DNA from: Perca fluviatilis
Taxonomy: Eukaryota; Chordata; Actinopteri; Perciformes; Percidae
Assembly (NCBI RefSeq): GCF_010015445.1
Contig: NC_053120.1
Span: 5,764,114 to 5,828,113, forward strand
DNA: 64,000 bases
Reading direction: 5' to 3'
Part shown: positions 46,062 to 58,103 of the stretch, in pieces
Layout of the letters: each line of letters opens with the position of its first letter
How positions within the stretch are numbered: the first letter of the stretch is position 1
The notes under the pieces: model-generated
Seen by the model: only the letters and a program-made list of their open reading frames with translations
What the model was told of the DNA's origin: nothing
Database searches by the model: none
Program-made: the position numbers and the translations under genes

Positions 46062-46848
46062 CGTTCCCTATCATGGAAATAGTGCACTATGTGTTGGCCA
46101 TTTTGTAGTCACGTTCGAATTCTCAGCGGTTAATTTCATTCGCCATATAGTCCACTATAAAATACCCAAAATGAACTGCTAATTTGAGTTTACATACAAT
46201 GTACGCTACATTTTACTCCCGTATACCACAATACAACGTGGTCATGTTTTCGCTGAGGTGGAGGAGGAGGAAAAGAAGAAGAAGAAGAAGAAGCGGGGCG
46301 CCTGGATAGAGCATTTGGTAGAGCGTGTGCCCTATGTACAAAGGCTCAGTCCTTGTCGCAGCGGCCGCAGGTTCAACTCCGACCTGCGGCCCTTTTCCCT
46401 CGCTCTCCCCTTTCACATCTTCAGCTGTCCTATAGAATAAAGGCTTAAAATGCCCAAAAAAGAGTCAAAAAAAAAAAAAAAAAAAGAAGCAGAAGGAACT
46501 GCGGAAACTGAAAAGGAAAAATGGAGCGGGCTTTTGTTTCTAAGCGGCGGAAATGTAACATGCAACATATATATACAACCTTTAACTAATATCCTGGGTG
46601 CTCGCTTTGTTTCAGGGACACATTAGAAGTATTTTAGTTTCTGTTTGTTCACATGATGCTGGGCGCGCCCACCTCCATCACACAAATAACCTGCTTATCT
46701 ACTTATATATGCTTATTAACGCAACGATGTTTTCACTGAGTTTCCGAAATCTCGTTTGGTCGATCCCTATATAGTTCACTATTTAATAAACACTACATAG
46801 GGAATAGTGAGGGAGTGAATGAGGGAACGGTTTCGAACACAGCTATTA
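46062..46848. mobile_element. MITE with 'gctgcgttcc' termini, carrying a nested SINE
   Basis: The left edge 'aatagctgcgttccctat' and right edge 'acggtttcgaacacagctatt' are inverted partners. 'agtgcactatg' and 'tatagttcactat' form subterminal pairs, a pattern typical of a fish MITE class with TAGTGCACTA-like motifs. A tRNA-derived SINE occupies 46295-46485. Confidence 0.55.
46295..46485 (+). mobile_element. tRNA-derived SINE with A and B boxes and poly-A tail
   Basis: The A box 'tagagcatttgg' lies at 46307-46318 and the B box 'ggttcaactcc' at 46370-46380, spaced as in a tRNA. The stretch 'cgcagcggccgcaggttcaa' is typical of a fish tRNA-head SINE. A non-tRNA body ('cttcagctgtcctatagaat') and an A-rich tail of about 20 end the element. 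GAAGAAG-type sequence on both sides may be its target duplication. The A box is slightly off consensus, so it is not scored as a functional tRNA gene. Confidence 0.8.
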
Positions 46849-46969
46849 TCTCCTACATATAGGAGATAAACCTTTGTTTTGTTTTAGCCAACAATGCCTG
46901 CATTTTGTTATCCCCTCGCCTTTCAGGACTTCCGTTAACTACAATACGACTAATATTACAACAGTATCA

Positions 46970-46970
<1 letters not shown>

Positions 46971-47051
<81 letters not shown>
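46971..47051. repeat. (TA)n microsatellite
   Basis: About 39 TA units with one TG interruption near 47040. Strongly cruciform-prone. Confidence 0.95.
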
Positions 47052-47052
<1 letters not shown>

Positions 47053-47376
47053 CTGTTCATTAATAACTGAAATACATACGGAGTAATACAAATCACAAAC
47101 ATGCTCACAACAAAGAACACACATGCTCAGAGCACACATCAGTTAAGGTTTAAGTGTCCGCTGCCTGATGAAGTGTGTGTAATCCCCTATAGTGAGCTGT
47201 CCTATACGGTCATATAGTCTCAGTAATTGCAGAGAGGGAAAAAGCAGCAGCTCGCTCAGCACTGACAGCTGATATGTATATGTACTGTATACTGTATATG
47301 GAAACACTGTGGGCACTGACTCGAAATTAATATTTAACTAGGACTACATGCTACAAGCCTGTACTGGTCTCACACG

Positions 47377-47382
47377 CACGCA

Positions 47383-47439
<57 letters not shown>

Positions 47440-47440
47440 A
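47377..47440. repeat. (CA)n microsatellite
   Basis: About 28 units, preceded by CACG units. Confidence 0.95.
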
Positions 47441-48063
47441 CACATCGGATAACTCCAGGCGATCTGTCGTTCTTTATGTTGGAACAAAGCTCATTAATGG
47501 AGGCAAAAAATAGACTTATCTCTGTCTGAGATAAATAAAAAATGATATTAATAATTGCCTTACTTTGCCTCTTTAAATTCACTTCTCCCTAGGTAGCCAG
47601 GTGGAGAGTTTTGTTTTCATTTGTCCAAATGTGAAGAATTCAGCCTCCACCTCAGTGCAGTGGGATTTGGTTTGTGATGCATGTTAGACAGAATCACTTT
47701 GCAGATCGAAAAACAACGAAAAACTGTCCACACATTTTGATGCACCTCAAACCAAACTCTGTTTACCTTCATTGTGTTTGAGTGGAGTGGTTTATTTTAC
47801 CTTTATCGTGTGTGTTTTTCGTATCACTGACTTTCTTCGGTCATTTTTTCTTCTTTCTCCTTATTGTATTTTTGTGTATTTGATTTAACTTTTAGTAATA
47901 TCCTTTGTATCATTTATTAAATGAAATTAAAACTCAGAAAAGTCATGCCAGCAGATTAGACATTTCTTTCAGGTGACAGTTGTTTTACTTTCCCATTGTT
48001 GGCCATTTGACACCAACAGATGTCAGTCAGAGTATATTTGTAGCTTAAGGTCTTATATGTCTA
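47441..48063. other. No recognised features
   Basis: AT-rich plain sequence. Confidence 0.35.
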
Positions 48064-49221
48064 TAAAGCCCAGTTCAGACCAAAGATGATCGCGACTAGA
48101 CAAAACCTTTAGAACGCAGCAGAGAAAGGTTTCAGCGGTCTGAACCGGCCCGTCTCAGCTCGACTCAAACCAGAACCAACAAATGATATATTAAAATTGC
48201 TCTAAGTGATGTTGGGTGACGTTACTTCTTGTAGATGTTCAAAGTATTTTCAAAACAAAACAGAGACTAGCTCGCTCCTCCCCCCTCCCCCTCTCTTCTG
48301 TGCTTCGGCGCACTATGAGCCCATTCAAACCCATTTCCAATGTCCCCAAAATCGAGGCACCAATCACAACCGTTGAGGCGGGCTTTACACCAATCGCAAC
48401 CGCTGAGGCGGGCTTTACACCAATCACAACCGCTGAGGCGGGCTTTACACCAATCACAACCGTTGAGGCGGGCTTTACACGACGACGATAGCGCAGCAAC
48501 GGCGAGCAGCTTTTTGTTTACATTCAACATGACGGCTACCGAAGCACAGCGTCACCCGGATCGTTGCTCTGATTTGTTGAAGGACTATCCAATGCGCCCA
48601 GAGGCATTTGAGCGTCGTCCGTTGGTGACGCCCCTTTGGAAATGAACTGTGAATGAACCTGTCCCAGACCCACTCTCAGTTACAGCTGAGAAGGGTCTGG
48701 TGTCAACCAGGCTACCTCAGCATGTGTGTGTGTGTATTTCGGGCCTGTGTGTAGTAATTTATAACAAAAACAGAGTGTAAATTGTAATTTGCCCACTGGG
48801 GATCAATACAAATGATTCAGTTATCCCTTGAGTTGTCTACCCGTCAACCATTTTTTTCAACGTTTTGGCCGCCTTATTTGACACTTTTGTCGCTTCACCC
48901 CGGTGTTGTCTAAGCTTTTCCTGATGTTTTTTACTTACGTTAACAATTATTTTCTTCAACTGCCATCAAATTTAACAAAACACCCACATTCAATGAAATT
49001 TGTGAACTCATCATTTATTTTACTTGTGAAGAGCGTTCCTGGAACCATCTACATTATTTCTTTCTGACAATATGGTTGAAAAACAAAAACAAATTTCTGA
49101 TATAGAAACTTTTTGAAAAGGAAAACAGGAGGGTTATACACCGTCTTGTCGTCATTGGTGTGAACTGGCAGGTTTCAGAACGCTGCAGACCCAACGCGTT
49201 CTTTGGTCTGAACTGGGCTTA
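48064..49221. mobile_element. MITE-like element with about 20-bp inverted termini
   Basis: The left 'agcccagttcagaccaaaga' and right 'ctttggtctgaactgggctt' are exact inverted partners over about 19 bases. The interior includes 'ttcagcggtctgaac', a four-copy 30-bp tandem repeat and no transposase. 'tgaactgtgaatgaacctgt' near 48645 and 'cagttacagctgagaagggt' are non-coding. No clear target duplication. Confidence 0.72.
48361..48480 (+). repeat. 30-bp tandem repeat, 4 copies
   Basis: The unit 'caatcacaaccgttgaggcg' plus 'ggctttacac' is repeated four times with 1-2 changes. Because the period is a multiple of three, all frames give a ten-residue peptide repeat (for example TPITTAEAGF), which is incidental. 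Confidence 0.95.
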
Positions 49222-49872
49222 ATGCGTCACACAGTAACAGTTCCTGACCCAGCCTTTGGTTCTTATTATTCTTGGAGTCTTAAATGAGTCAATTTAGTCA
49301 AACTGTTAGCGGTTGTGTCCAGTCTTCCCTTCATCCCAACAGATTTCTAGTAAAATGCCTCTTTTCTTTCACCACAATTTCGTTGCTCTTTGCAGGAACT
49401 GTCTCTGCGTCTCACTTCCTATTAACACAGTCAAGTTCTCTCAGTGTCAGCGCGACAGGACAGAAATGGATTGCGGTTGACCCCCATCAAAGCCCTCTGA
49501 CCCCCCGTCCAGTTTTTCGGAAGGCACAAGAACACATAGTGGAGACAGCGGATCTAAGGGGAATTAGTAGAATATATAGTGTGTAGCACAAGAGGAGAAT
49601 CAATGGGATTTTCCATCCACTGCTGTTCGGCAAACAATAGGAATTTGGGTGCATTGAGATAAACGTTTTGAGGAGCTCTTTCTCCAGTCGGTGCCATTAA
49701 ACTGTGAAGAGCACCAGTCAAAGCTCAAAAGATGGAAAACCATGTGGAAAACAACGATGGAACCATGACATTTGTTTGTTTCCTGTATTAATGTGAGGAA
49801 GGCTACAGACTCCTCATCGCTGCACACAGATCGATAGTTACGTATTGTTACTCCAGATTCTATTAGTATAGG
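49222..49872. other. No recognised features
   Basis: A 100-codon plus-strand open frame at 49284-49586 has no domain and no splice context. Confidence 0.35.
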
Positions 49873-50213
49873 CAGGGTCCCAAATTAACGCGAAAAACGC
49901 CAAATGCGGGTACATTTTCCGTTTGTCGAGTAAGTGTCAGAGGGCTATTTGCCACATGGCGGGTAAATGTTGGCACCAAAATAGTTCCGTTTTTAATTTG
50001 TTATTTTGCTGAAGCTGCAGCTACTTTGAAATGATGAAAAGGTAGAATAAACCAGCAGGACTTTTAACCCCAAACAGCAAGTTTTTGTGATGTATGTTAC
50101 AAAAGAAAACAACATATTAATACCTTGGCCGATAAAAAAAGATGCTTGGCCAGTGGATTTTTTCATCCACCCGCCAATTTGGCCGCTGAGTCAAAAGGTT
50201 AATTTCGGACACG
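49873..50213. mobile_element. MITE relic ('aaattaac' termini, 'gccaatttggc' motifs)
   Basis: The left 'cagggtcccaaattaacgcg' and right 'ggttaatttcggacacgg' are imperfect inverted partners. 'ccgccaatttggccgctg' and 'gccaaatgcgggtacatttt' resemble fragments at 1425-1470 and 51445-51500, suggesting one family with three relics. Confidence 0.5.
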
Positions 50214-51111
50214 GAGTATAGACATAGCCCGCAGTTACTGTAGAGTATATTACAGCTGCAGGACCAGAGATTTGAACACCGCTGTACTTCAAAGTCTTCA
50301 TACTGCTAGTCGCTGAAGAAAAACTGGGAGCAGATCTCTGATCACGCAGCTGTAATATACAGTAATAATCATAAGGGATAAACCCAATAGCAACAGTTCT
50401 TAGAAATAGAACTGATGTATTCAGCCCTTTAGTGAAAGCTCGAGAGGCGTTGCACCTTGCCGCATTTTGCTTTTAGCAATAAATCAACTTTTCCCCTCCA
50501 GAAAAGCATGGAAAACATTTTTGCGTTTCCAGTTTTTACATGCAAACTGAAAACGTTCACAAAACAGGTGACATTTTTCTAACAAGAACAATGCAGAATC
50601 AAAGTGACTGTAAATGTGGCAGTGTAGCTGCTGTCCGTTGGCCAGATGTTAAATAATTCATTCATACAGCACTTTTCCTTATCATATTTTACTTCTTAAT
50701 AGCTATTTTTGTATCGTAATGTCTGAGTATGTGAAATGGGTGAATGGTTTTCTTTCATGAGAGATAGGAAAATTTGGTTGTGTGAGAACATGCAATGACA
50801 ATGAAGGCATTCATTAATTCATTCAAAACAACTACAGTAAGAAGCAGACACCCGCATGGAGGGGGCGTTACCCAGAATTCTCTAGGTGGATACTGTTAAA
50901 TGACAAAAACCATTAAAGCTGCATTTCAACAAGCTGTTTGAAAAAGCTGCAGCCACAGAAACAGTTAAAGAAATAAATAGAATAAAACAACATAACCTAC
51001 CTCGTACAGTAAATAAACTCAATTATTTCGTGTACAAAGGTCAATGACACAAGAAACAACATGAGCCTGAGTTACAGAGTATCTGGTGCGCATGCACCCC
51101 CCACCCAAACA
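50214..51111. other. No gene; holds the first copy of a 60-bp direct repeat
   Basis: Plain sequence. The repeat copy at 50847-50906 is described separately. Confidence 0.35.
50847..50906 (+). repeat. 60-bp direct repeat, copy 1 (partner 51349-51407)
   Basis: 'gacacccgcatgg' is followed by 'gttacccagaattctctagg' and 'tggatactgttaaatgacaa'. The partner 502 bases downstream differs at about four positions. Confidence 0.9.
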
Positions 51112-51120
51112 CACACACAC

Positions 51121-51170
<50 letters not shown>

Positions 51171-51308
51171 GAAGAGGAAACTGGAAATCAAATGTAATTA
51201 TTTGAATCGTTCAGAGTGAAACAAGGTTACAGTCGGAGTGCAGTCCACACTGCTGATGTTAGGTCACAGTTTGGACTTACACAACCACAAATTAAATGTC
51301 AGATGTGA

Positions 51309-51343
<35 letters not shown>
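51112..51343. repeat. (CA)n 51112-51169 and (CA)n 51310-51343
   Basis: Two CA tracts in the same orientation, each with one CACG interruption. Confidence 0.94.
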
Positions 51344-51348
<5 letters not shown>

Positions 51349-51407
51349 AGACACCGCATGGATGGGGTGTTACCCAGAATTCTCTAGGTGGATACTGTAA
51401 ATGACAA
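51349..51407 (+). repeat. 60-bp direct repeat, copy 2
   Basis: Directly downstream of the second CA tract. It matches 50847-50906 apart from a deleted C, one T and two substitutions. Confidence 0.9.
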
Positions 51408-52667
51408 CCTGTGTTATTTGCTACATTTATCACCAGACAAATCGGCTCGTGACTTTACAATGTTACCCGCCAAAGTTAATTTTTACACGCGTTTGTCAAT
51501 TTCAATTTTGCTCTTTAGCAATGAAAACAGGCACAATCCTCCCCCTTGTTGATCGCCTGTAAGTGTTCAGTTTAATTTACATTAACTCTGACCAAAAAAA
51601 CAGCAAAGTAGAAGTGACTAGAATTAATTAGTATTCATTTATTAAACAGTATACAACGCAAAATGTACAGTACAGATAATTTCGCCACAATTGTTACTCG
51701 GCTGCGATTGACAAAATGTATGTTTGCTCATTCTTTTTTGACACTCCATTACTTGAAGATTTGAGAATTTATGACGAGCATATTTCTTAAGTACATAGAA
51801 CATAAATACTGTATGCATCCTAAGAGAAGATCAATGCAAAAAAGAAATTGTGTTTGCAGAGGTTTTAATCAAAGTTTTGCAACAGAAGAAACATAAATGA
51901 AAGCAACAGAAACAGAAGAAAGCACAGGTTTCATTTTGAGACAGAACGTAATATGAATACAGTTAATCAGTTCCTACGATGTGAGTTATGACCTTTGATG
52001 ACCACATCCAAGACTGTAATAAATAAGCCAACAGCAGACAGGTGTTGATGTGAGACAGCGAGGATGCCGGCGAGAACAAAGCAGCTGCACACAAAGAAAC
52101 TGTACGGCATGTTTGTGTCACTGCATCTTGAGAAGTGCACACATGAATATTCATGCATATATAATGTGCATTAATGTGAAATGTGCTGCGAGGCGGAAAA
52201 CTGCGCACAACATGTGAAGTCGTGCAGGCAGCCGTTTCTAAACATTTTCGTAAAGCGGTGATGATAAAATGGGGGAGAGCTGCGATCTGCTGAAGCGCAC
52301 GGACATTTTTTTGTGATGTTAGTTTTATGTTACACAAGCTGCAAATGCACCCACGTACGTTATGTCACCCACGGGTGCGATGGAGCATAGACCTGCCTGA
52401 ATTTATTCCCTTTTTTTTTCAAAGCACGGACACATTTTCATGAGAAAAGAACAAGGAGGCTGAGAGGAGCAGGAAGATGATGCAGCTCACACAACCATGC
52501 AGGACTGTCAAGGTAATAGTGTGCCTCTTTATTGATCCCTGAATAAAAATACTGTTTCCAATCACTCCACTTCAGTGACTGCCTGTTATTTCGTCTTGCT
52601 CTGTTATAGGAGGCCTGAATTTACTGCCTTGCTTAACGGAACTTCAGCCTTTTATCAAGACATACTG
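51408..52667. other. Mostly unique; repeat fragment at 51445-51500
   Basis: 'caatgttacccgccaaagtt' at 51459 resembles 1428-1448 ('aaatgttacctgccaaagtt'). The rest is plain; minus-strand open frames at 51963-52337 have no recognised domain. Confidence 0.35.
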
Positions 52668-53097
52668 TAGTCTCTCATTGCCAGATCTTCCTCCACAGCG
52701 CTCCGGAGGAGGGTCTGGCTAGTCCACACAACATTCCAGGATGGGAGGAAAAACGTGTGCTGGTTTATTGGCATTTCTTCAAACCAATCACAATCGTCAC
52801 GGGTGCCTCTGCAAAATAGCCTCGGGAAGGAACTTGTTTTGGTGGAACATATGTACGTTCAAAAGTAGTTTTAGTCGTGCAACAGAAAACTCAGATTGGA
52901 CAGATAGTCTAGCTAGCTGTCTGGATTTACCCTGCAGAGATCTGACGAGCAGTTAACCATAGTCCTCAGAAATCCACCGGAGGTTATAACGCCAACACAG
53001 AGGAAGCGTTAGGTAACGGAAATCCGGTCGGGAAAAAAAGGACATACAGCGGAATTTCTGGCAGCAAATGGGCAATCCCGGAAGTGGAAGTTCGTAG
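52668..53097 (+). repeat. Family A (TAGTCT-ended) repeat, copy 4, nearly full length
   Basis: It starts 'tagtctctcattgccagatc', with a subterminal hairpin 'ctccacagcgctccggaggag' (one spacer), then 'ggtttattggcatttcttca', 'caacagaaaactcagattgg', 'agatagtctagctagctgtc' and 'ggatttaccctgcagagatc', and ends 'cccggaagtggaag'. About 430 bases with a very short inverted terminus (TAGTCT/AGACTA in copy 1), so a non-autonomous DNA transposon is likely. Confidence 0.82.
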
Positions 53098-53690
53098 CCA
53101 GCCATGACGTCGAGCGACAATTGCTAGTTGTTTAAGCCGCTACAGAGCTTTGTGACGCCGGTTACAGACCTCCGTTGTATCAGCGGTAGTTGGTGGTTCA
53201 GTTAACCCGAAAATAGGTGACTTTGAGCTGGGTACAGAGCACCGCGAGCTGCTGGTCCTTTCGGCGGACACGGAAGTTAAGATTAGGCACCAAAACGACT
53301 AGTTAAGATTAGGAAAAAGATCAAGGTTTGGATTAAAACACTCTTAAGGAACATGCATTTCCTGGATGAAAGACTTTAGTTTTCTCCGACTTAAAAGTCG
53401 TATATGTTAACGTCCACCTATCCCCCACCGACCTCTTCCCTCCACCGTCAATGTTGTGCATATAGCAACAACAAAAAAAGTCGAATGCTTACGAATTACA
53501 GCGCTTAACTTTTCGTAGCTTTTCGAGCTACGGCGGTCTCCTAGTTTCGTAGGATATCATGACATGTCATGTCTTGGTGTGCATACATTTTCGTAACGAG
53601 ACCATACGGACCCGTTCATGAGAATGCGTTACCCAAAATCATCCCAAACGACAACTAACTTCGACTCTAGCTGACATCCATCCACCGTGA
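53098..53690 (+). repeat. Probable dispersed repeat adjoining family A
   Basis: 'cctttcggcggacacggaag', 'aagattaggaaaaagatcaa' and 'gtcgtatatgttaacgtcca' look like a repeat common in fish. It contains 'gacatgtcatgtc' (near 53560) and other short palindromes. No termini were fixed. Confidence 0.4.
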
Positions 53691-53947
53691 GGCCTAGGGA
53701 TAGACCGCAGGTTTCCTGTGGACTGAATCACCCCCAGGCTGAGCTGTGGATTCATCTTTTTTAGGGGCCTCCTCTGGCTGGCCAATGGGCCATTAAATTG
53801 AGAGTGAGATAAATAGAGAGATGTAGAGGAAGGAAAAGCTCCATTGTCCTCTCAGTGGGGAAGCAGCACAACAGATGGAGTCATCTGGGCTTATCGTGTG
53901 TTATTTTATTATTTAGTTATATTAGACATTCATAAAAGCATACGCAG

Positions 53948-53986
<39 letters not shown>

Positions 53987-54274
53987 CAGCGTGCCGAGAT
54001 TGATTCCATTCACATAAAGGGTATCAAACGAAGTACTCTATTTAGAGCTGTTCCAAAAAAAGCATTCCAAATGTAAAATTAATTGTCTCAGAAATACTTG
54101 TGATTAACAATATAATTGTCTCTTTCAGTCAAAATTAAAAGAAAAAAAAATCTTTTTTATTACTTTTTTAAACAAATTAAAGTTTTGAATGAATCCCAGG
54201 ATACAACTTTTGGGCACATCAGTGTTATGCGACCCAGATAATAACATAAATACACAGCCTATGACAGTGTTTCC
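53691..54274. other. No gene; (CA)n at 53950-53982
   Basis: Otherwise AT-rich plain sequence. Confidence 0.4.
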
Positions 54275-54345
54275 TCTATGTTGATTTTATAGTGGCGGCC
54301 CACCATGGGAAAATTTCTACCACCCTCTTGGGTATCAGAAATAGG
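54275..54345 (+). repeat. Dispersed repeat 'tagtggcggcccaccatgg', copy 2
   Basis: Same order of motifs as 40640-40760: 'ctctatgttgattttatagt', 'ggcggcccaccatgg' and 'gaaaatttctaccacc'. It may extend to about 54640. Confidence 0.6.
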
Positions 54346-55063
54346 GCCGTACAAAAAACTATTAAACTATTAAACGAACAGCTCCACCAAAAGCATCACT
54401 GAGGTGGGTCCATTCTAAGTGTAGACTTGTTGTAGATGTTAAGTGGCCTATAGTTCCTCAAAAAATACAGTTCAATCACAAAAAATATGCCTCATTGTGT
54501 GTGAATAGAGGTGAATAAATATATTAGTTTGTGGTGCAGTGTGTGTCAGTGTCAGTACAGTTAGTAGCACATTTGGCGCTGCTCCCACTGCTACAAAAAA
54601 AAGATCCTAAATGAAACACTGGCCTATGAAGTAAACAATGGCTGTTTCTTATCATAACACATTTTTTTCTAACTGTATCCTAACAACAACTAAACAAGCA
54701 GTGAAAAAATCAACAAGTAACATCAATAGGAAATTATCGATTATGGTCTGTCACTGCATCCATGCAGAACTGTCCAGGTCCGTGTCTTTTATTACTATAA
54801 ACTGTATTTGCATAAAGCAGTAATAGTCACAGTTCTTATCTTTGGCCAGTGGTGGCTATGACTAAGAGCCAATAGCTTTCCAGCTAATGTCTCCTTCTTA
54901 TCTACAGACTGGACACGTGTCTACACCTGGTAAATAGTGTACTGCCTAGCAACGGATTGTTGTAACACATCAGACGACGGGGTTTTGCACAAAAGGCCAT
55001 ATGTTTTCAGTGAATGTGCTTCACTGCAGTGCCAACATTTGGGCAGATTCTAACTTGTTTTGC
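54346..55063. other. No recognised gene
   Basis: Possibly continuing repeat until about 54640, then plain sequence. Confidence 0.3.
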
Positions 55064-55522
55064 TTAAAGTGCTCATATTATACTCACTTTCAGGTTCATA
55101 ATTGTATTTAGAGGTTATACCAGAATAGGTTTACATGGTTTAATTAAAGGACTACTAGCCAGTCAGAAGTAGAGTATGAGGGTGTGCCCTGACAGTAAGT
55201 AAGTAAGTACTACTAGCCAGTCAGAAGCAGAGTATGAGGGCATGCCCTGACAGTACCTAGGTAAGGACTACTAGCCAGTCAGAAGCAGAGTATGAGGGTG
55301 TGCCCTGACAGTACCTAGGTAAGGACTACTAGCCAGTCAGAAGCAGAGTATGAGGGCGTGCCATGCTAGCAGCTAGGCGACTCACGTTTGTCTCTGAAGT
55401 AAAGGCTGGACTACAATAGAGCTGTTTGGAGCAGTTTGTGAACGGTGTTTTCTGTTGGAGATGGTAAGTCCCTTTGGGGGGGGGAATTGGGCTTTTTCAG
55501 TTTGTAAACCTATAACGTGCAC

Positions 55523-55562
<40 letters not shown>

Positions 55563-55614
55563 TAACACATTAAAGGAAAGGAAAAAGCCCAAAAGCAAAA
55601 TATGAGCACTTTAA
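55064..55614. mobile_element. TTAA-ended (piggyBac-like) MITE with 58-bp tandem repeat
   Basis: TTAAAGTGCTCATATTATAC at the left matches inverted 'aatatgagcactttaa' at the right, both ending in TTAA. 'ctttcaggttcataattgta' follows the left terminus. The interior holds four 58-bp tandem units, a poly-A/(TA)n stretch at 55523-55563 and a run of nine G. Non-coding. Confidence 0.82.
55149..55376 (+). repeat. 58-bp tandem repeat, about 4 copies
   Basis: The unit starts 'ggactactagccagtcagaa', continues 'gcagagtatgagggtgtgcc' and closes 'ctgacagtacctaggtaa'. The first junction is modified to AAGTAAGTAAGTAC, and the last unit ends early at 'ccatgctagc'. Confidence 0.95.
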
Positions 55615-56639
55615 TTTGATGTGCTGGCTGTTTATGTATTTGTAATCATTTTATAGCTGAGTATGTAAATGTCTCCCAAACCTTATTTTATTTTACTTTA
55701 TATAATTTATTTTCTCTTTATTTACTCTCATTTCTTTGTTTTTAATATTTCTCTCAGGTCCATTGTAAGGGAATGTTCTGTTAACCTTTGTGTTGTCTTC
55801 CTGTCGACCGTGAAAAAAAAAAGAGTTACTTTTAGACTTTTAATAAATACAGTTTCTGCCTTCCTCTCTGACATGATAAACCTTTTCATTTCTCTCTCCC
55901 CTCTCTCTCCCAGCTTTCCTTTCTCTCACAACATCAGCTCAGCGGCTAATTTCCCTCCTGTAGTGGCTACTGAATGTAATCACCCCTGCAGTGTCGATTA
56001 GACCGAGTGCTCCCTCTCCCTCCGTCCAGCTCCAACCTGTAAAGGATCAGAGGATCAGAGGATCAGAGGAGCGTCCCCCCCCCCCTCCCTCCGGCTCTCA
56101 TTAACTAATTGAAATGGCTGTGGCTGGGAATGGGAGCAATATGTCGGCTTAACGAGGGAGCCGTTTAGAAGTGATTTGGGAGGCAGGGACCGTCCTTCGA
56201 AGGAACCAAGCCGAGCGTAAAAATGAAAAGGATTCTCTGGAAACGCGTCTCAGATGCAGCCAGTGACATTCACGCTTCTTAGAAAAGGGATGAAGCCAGA
56301 GCCTAGTCCCCTCTTTCATGGTTTAAGGTGCATTCAAAGCGGAGATAGTGAACTTCAGCACAGCAGACAATGCCAGATGAAACCTCTATGTAGGTGTTTT
56401 CACCTTCAACATCCCGGATTATTTATTTACAACAGCTGAATACGAACTTTAGACTTGTTTACAAGCGACCAAACATAATTTTTTTTTGTTATATGTTGCA
56501 CATAATTTACTTACTATACTGGTGGGGATGCTGTGTTGACTTCCATTTGTTATTAATATAATTAATATTATTATCAATAACATAACAAAAGTAGAGGGAG
56601 GCAGGCCAGCACAGCCCGATCCGGCAGGGGAGAGTTCCA
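55615..56639. other. Unique sequence; candidate conserved non-coding patch 56095-56175
   Basis: A three-copy 'ggatcaga' run lies at 56045-56070, followed by a C-run. 'cattaactaattgaaatggc' and 'aatatgtcggcttaacgagg' have the look of homeodomain-type sites, but conservation cannot be judged from one sequence. Confidence 0.25.
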
Positions 56640-57350
56640 AGCCCGAACAGGCACCTCTCCTTATGACCTGTCTCTCTTAGTTACACTGTTATAGTTCTAG
56701 ACTGCCGGGGGACTTCCTTCCTTTGACACACTGAGCTGCTCTCTCCTCTCCCTTTCTATTACCATTTGTGTGCATCCCGTCTCAGAAATGCTTGTTATTA
56801 ATCCTAGCTTCTGGGGAGTTTACTCCCCGGAGTCCTTATGTTTTTTCACCCAGCGTATTTCCTTGGAGAACGTTGGCACCAAGATCCTGGTTGCAGTTGT
56901 CGCCGTGGTCCTGCTGCACTCCCTGCTAAGCTCTGTGGTGCCCTGCAGTGTCACGCTGAGTCCTGCTGCTTCCTGCTACGTCCATCCATGCTCTGCTGGG
57001 CCATGCTACATCCTGTAACGCCCTGCAGCGCCCTGATATGACATGAACTTCTACGACTACCATTTGAAGTCACTGTTCCATTATTAATGTGACTATTATT
57101 GCCGTTGTTCATCACATCCCCAACCGGCACCGTCAGACACCGCCTACCAAGAGCCTGGGTCTGTCCCAGGTTTCTTCCCAAGAGGGAGTTTTTCCTCGCC
57201 ACTGTCGCACTGCTTGCTCTTGAGGGAATTACTGTAATTGTTGGGGCTTTGCAAATTATAGAGTGTGGTCTAGACCTACTCTATCTGTAAAGTGTCTCGA
57301 GATAACTCGTGTTATGATTTGATACTATAAATAAAAATGAATTGAATTGT
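56640..57350 (+). mobile_element. LINE 3' UTR region (CR1/L2/Rex-like), copy 2
   Basis: 57160-57346 duplicates the tail at 5829-6049 ('gccactgtcgca', 'gtgtggtctagacctactct', 'taaagtgtctcgagataact', terminal 'gaattgaattg'). The upstream 56640-57150 is probably further 3' UTR of the same element. The open frame at 56770-57018 (CYVHPCSAGPCYIL) is not considered a gene. Confidence 0.6.
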
Positions 57351-58072
57351 TCCTGAAACATATTTAAACCGGAACATGAACCGCTAAATGTCAAAGTCCA
57401 GACTTCACCCTGAACTTTGCATTGCAATAATTCCAACATTAATCCTGACCTGAACCTCTATCGCTACCCAGATGCAACTGTGCCGTGTCCCTGCTCCGTT
57501 GTACTGCAGATGAATTGATGATGATGAATTGAAATTCTTGGTTTTTAATATGTTACTTTAGAATTGTTTTTCCATCGGGTTTGTGTTTTTTACGACCATA
57601 CTGAATGTGGACTCCATGTGTAAATCCTAATGATAATCAATGTGATAACGGACACAACTACAGTACACAGCAGACAGCAACAGAGCATGTTAAAGAGCAG
57701 AAGCAGAGAAACAAAGAAAAGACAACACAAAATGTTCGAGAACGAGCGAATGAAAGTAGTTTGGTGTTGGGTCCGGTGGATGCCGTCCCACCATAAACCT
57801 CTAGAGCACAAAGACACAAAGATATTCATTGGCTTGGAACTGTTTTACAGTAATACAGTTCAGCTCAAAAAGACTTTTACCACAACATGATTGAAATCAC
57901 TGAAATTGTCTGCAGGGCCCTGGTGTGTGTGTGTGTGTGTGTGTCTGTGCTGAGACAGATACTGAGGGATGGAATGATGTAGAGCTGCAGGAGAGAGGAC
58001 GAAAAAGCAATTAAAGCATCTTCCCTAACGTCACCGCTCACCTGGTCTCATGGGATGAACGGAGCGAGCACG

Positions 58073-58103
<31 letters not shown>

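Noticed and set aside
46295..46385. tRNA gene
   Set aside because: A and B boxes belong to a SINE: there is no proper acceptor-stem pairing or anticodon arm, and a non-tRNA body with poly-A tail follows.
48216..48645. Open frames with a repeated ten-residue peptide
   Set aside because: The 30-bp tandem repeat in a MITE opens several frames on both strands, so this is not protein evidence.
49284..49586. 100-residue plus-strand frame
   Set aside because: No domain, no codon bias and no splice sites; consistent with chance in intronic DNA.
56770..57018. Cysteine-rich small secreted-like frame
   Set aside because: It lies in a LINE 3' UTR region and lacks a convincing signal peptide or splice context.
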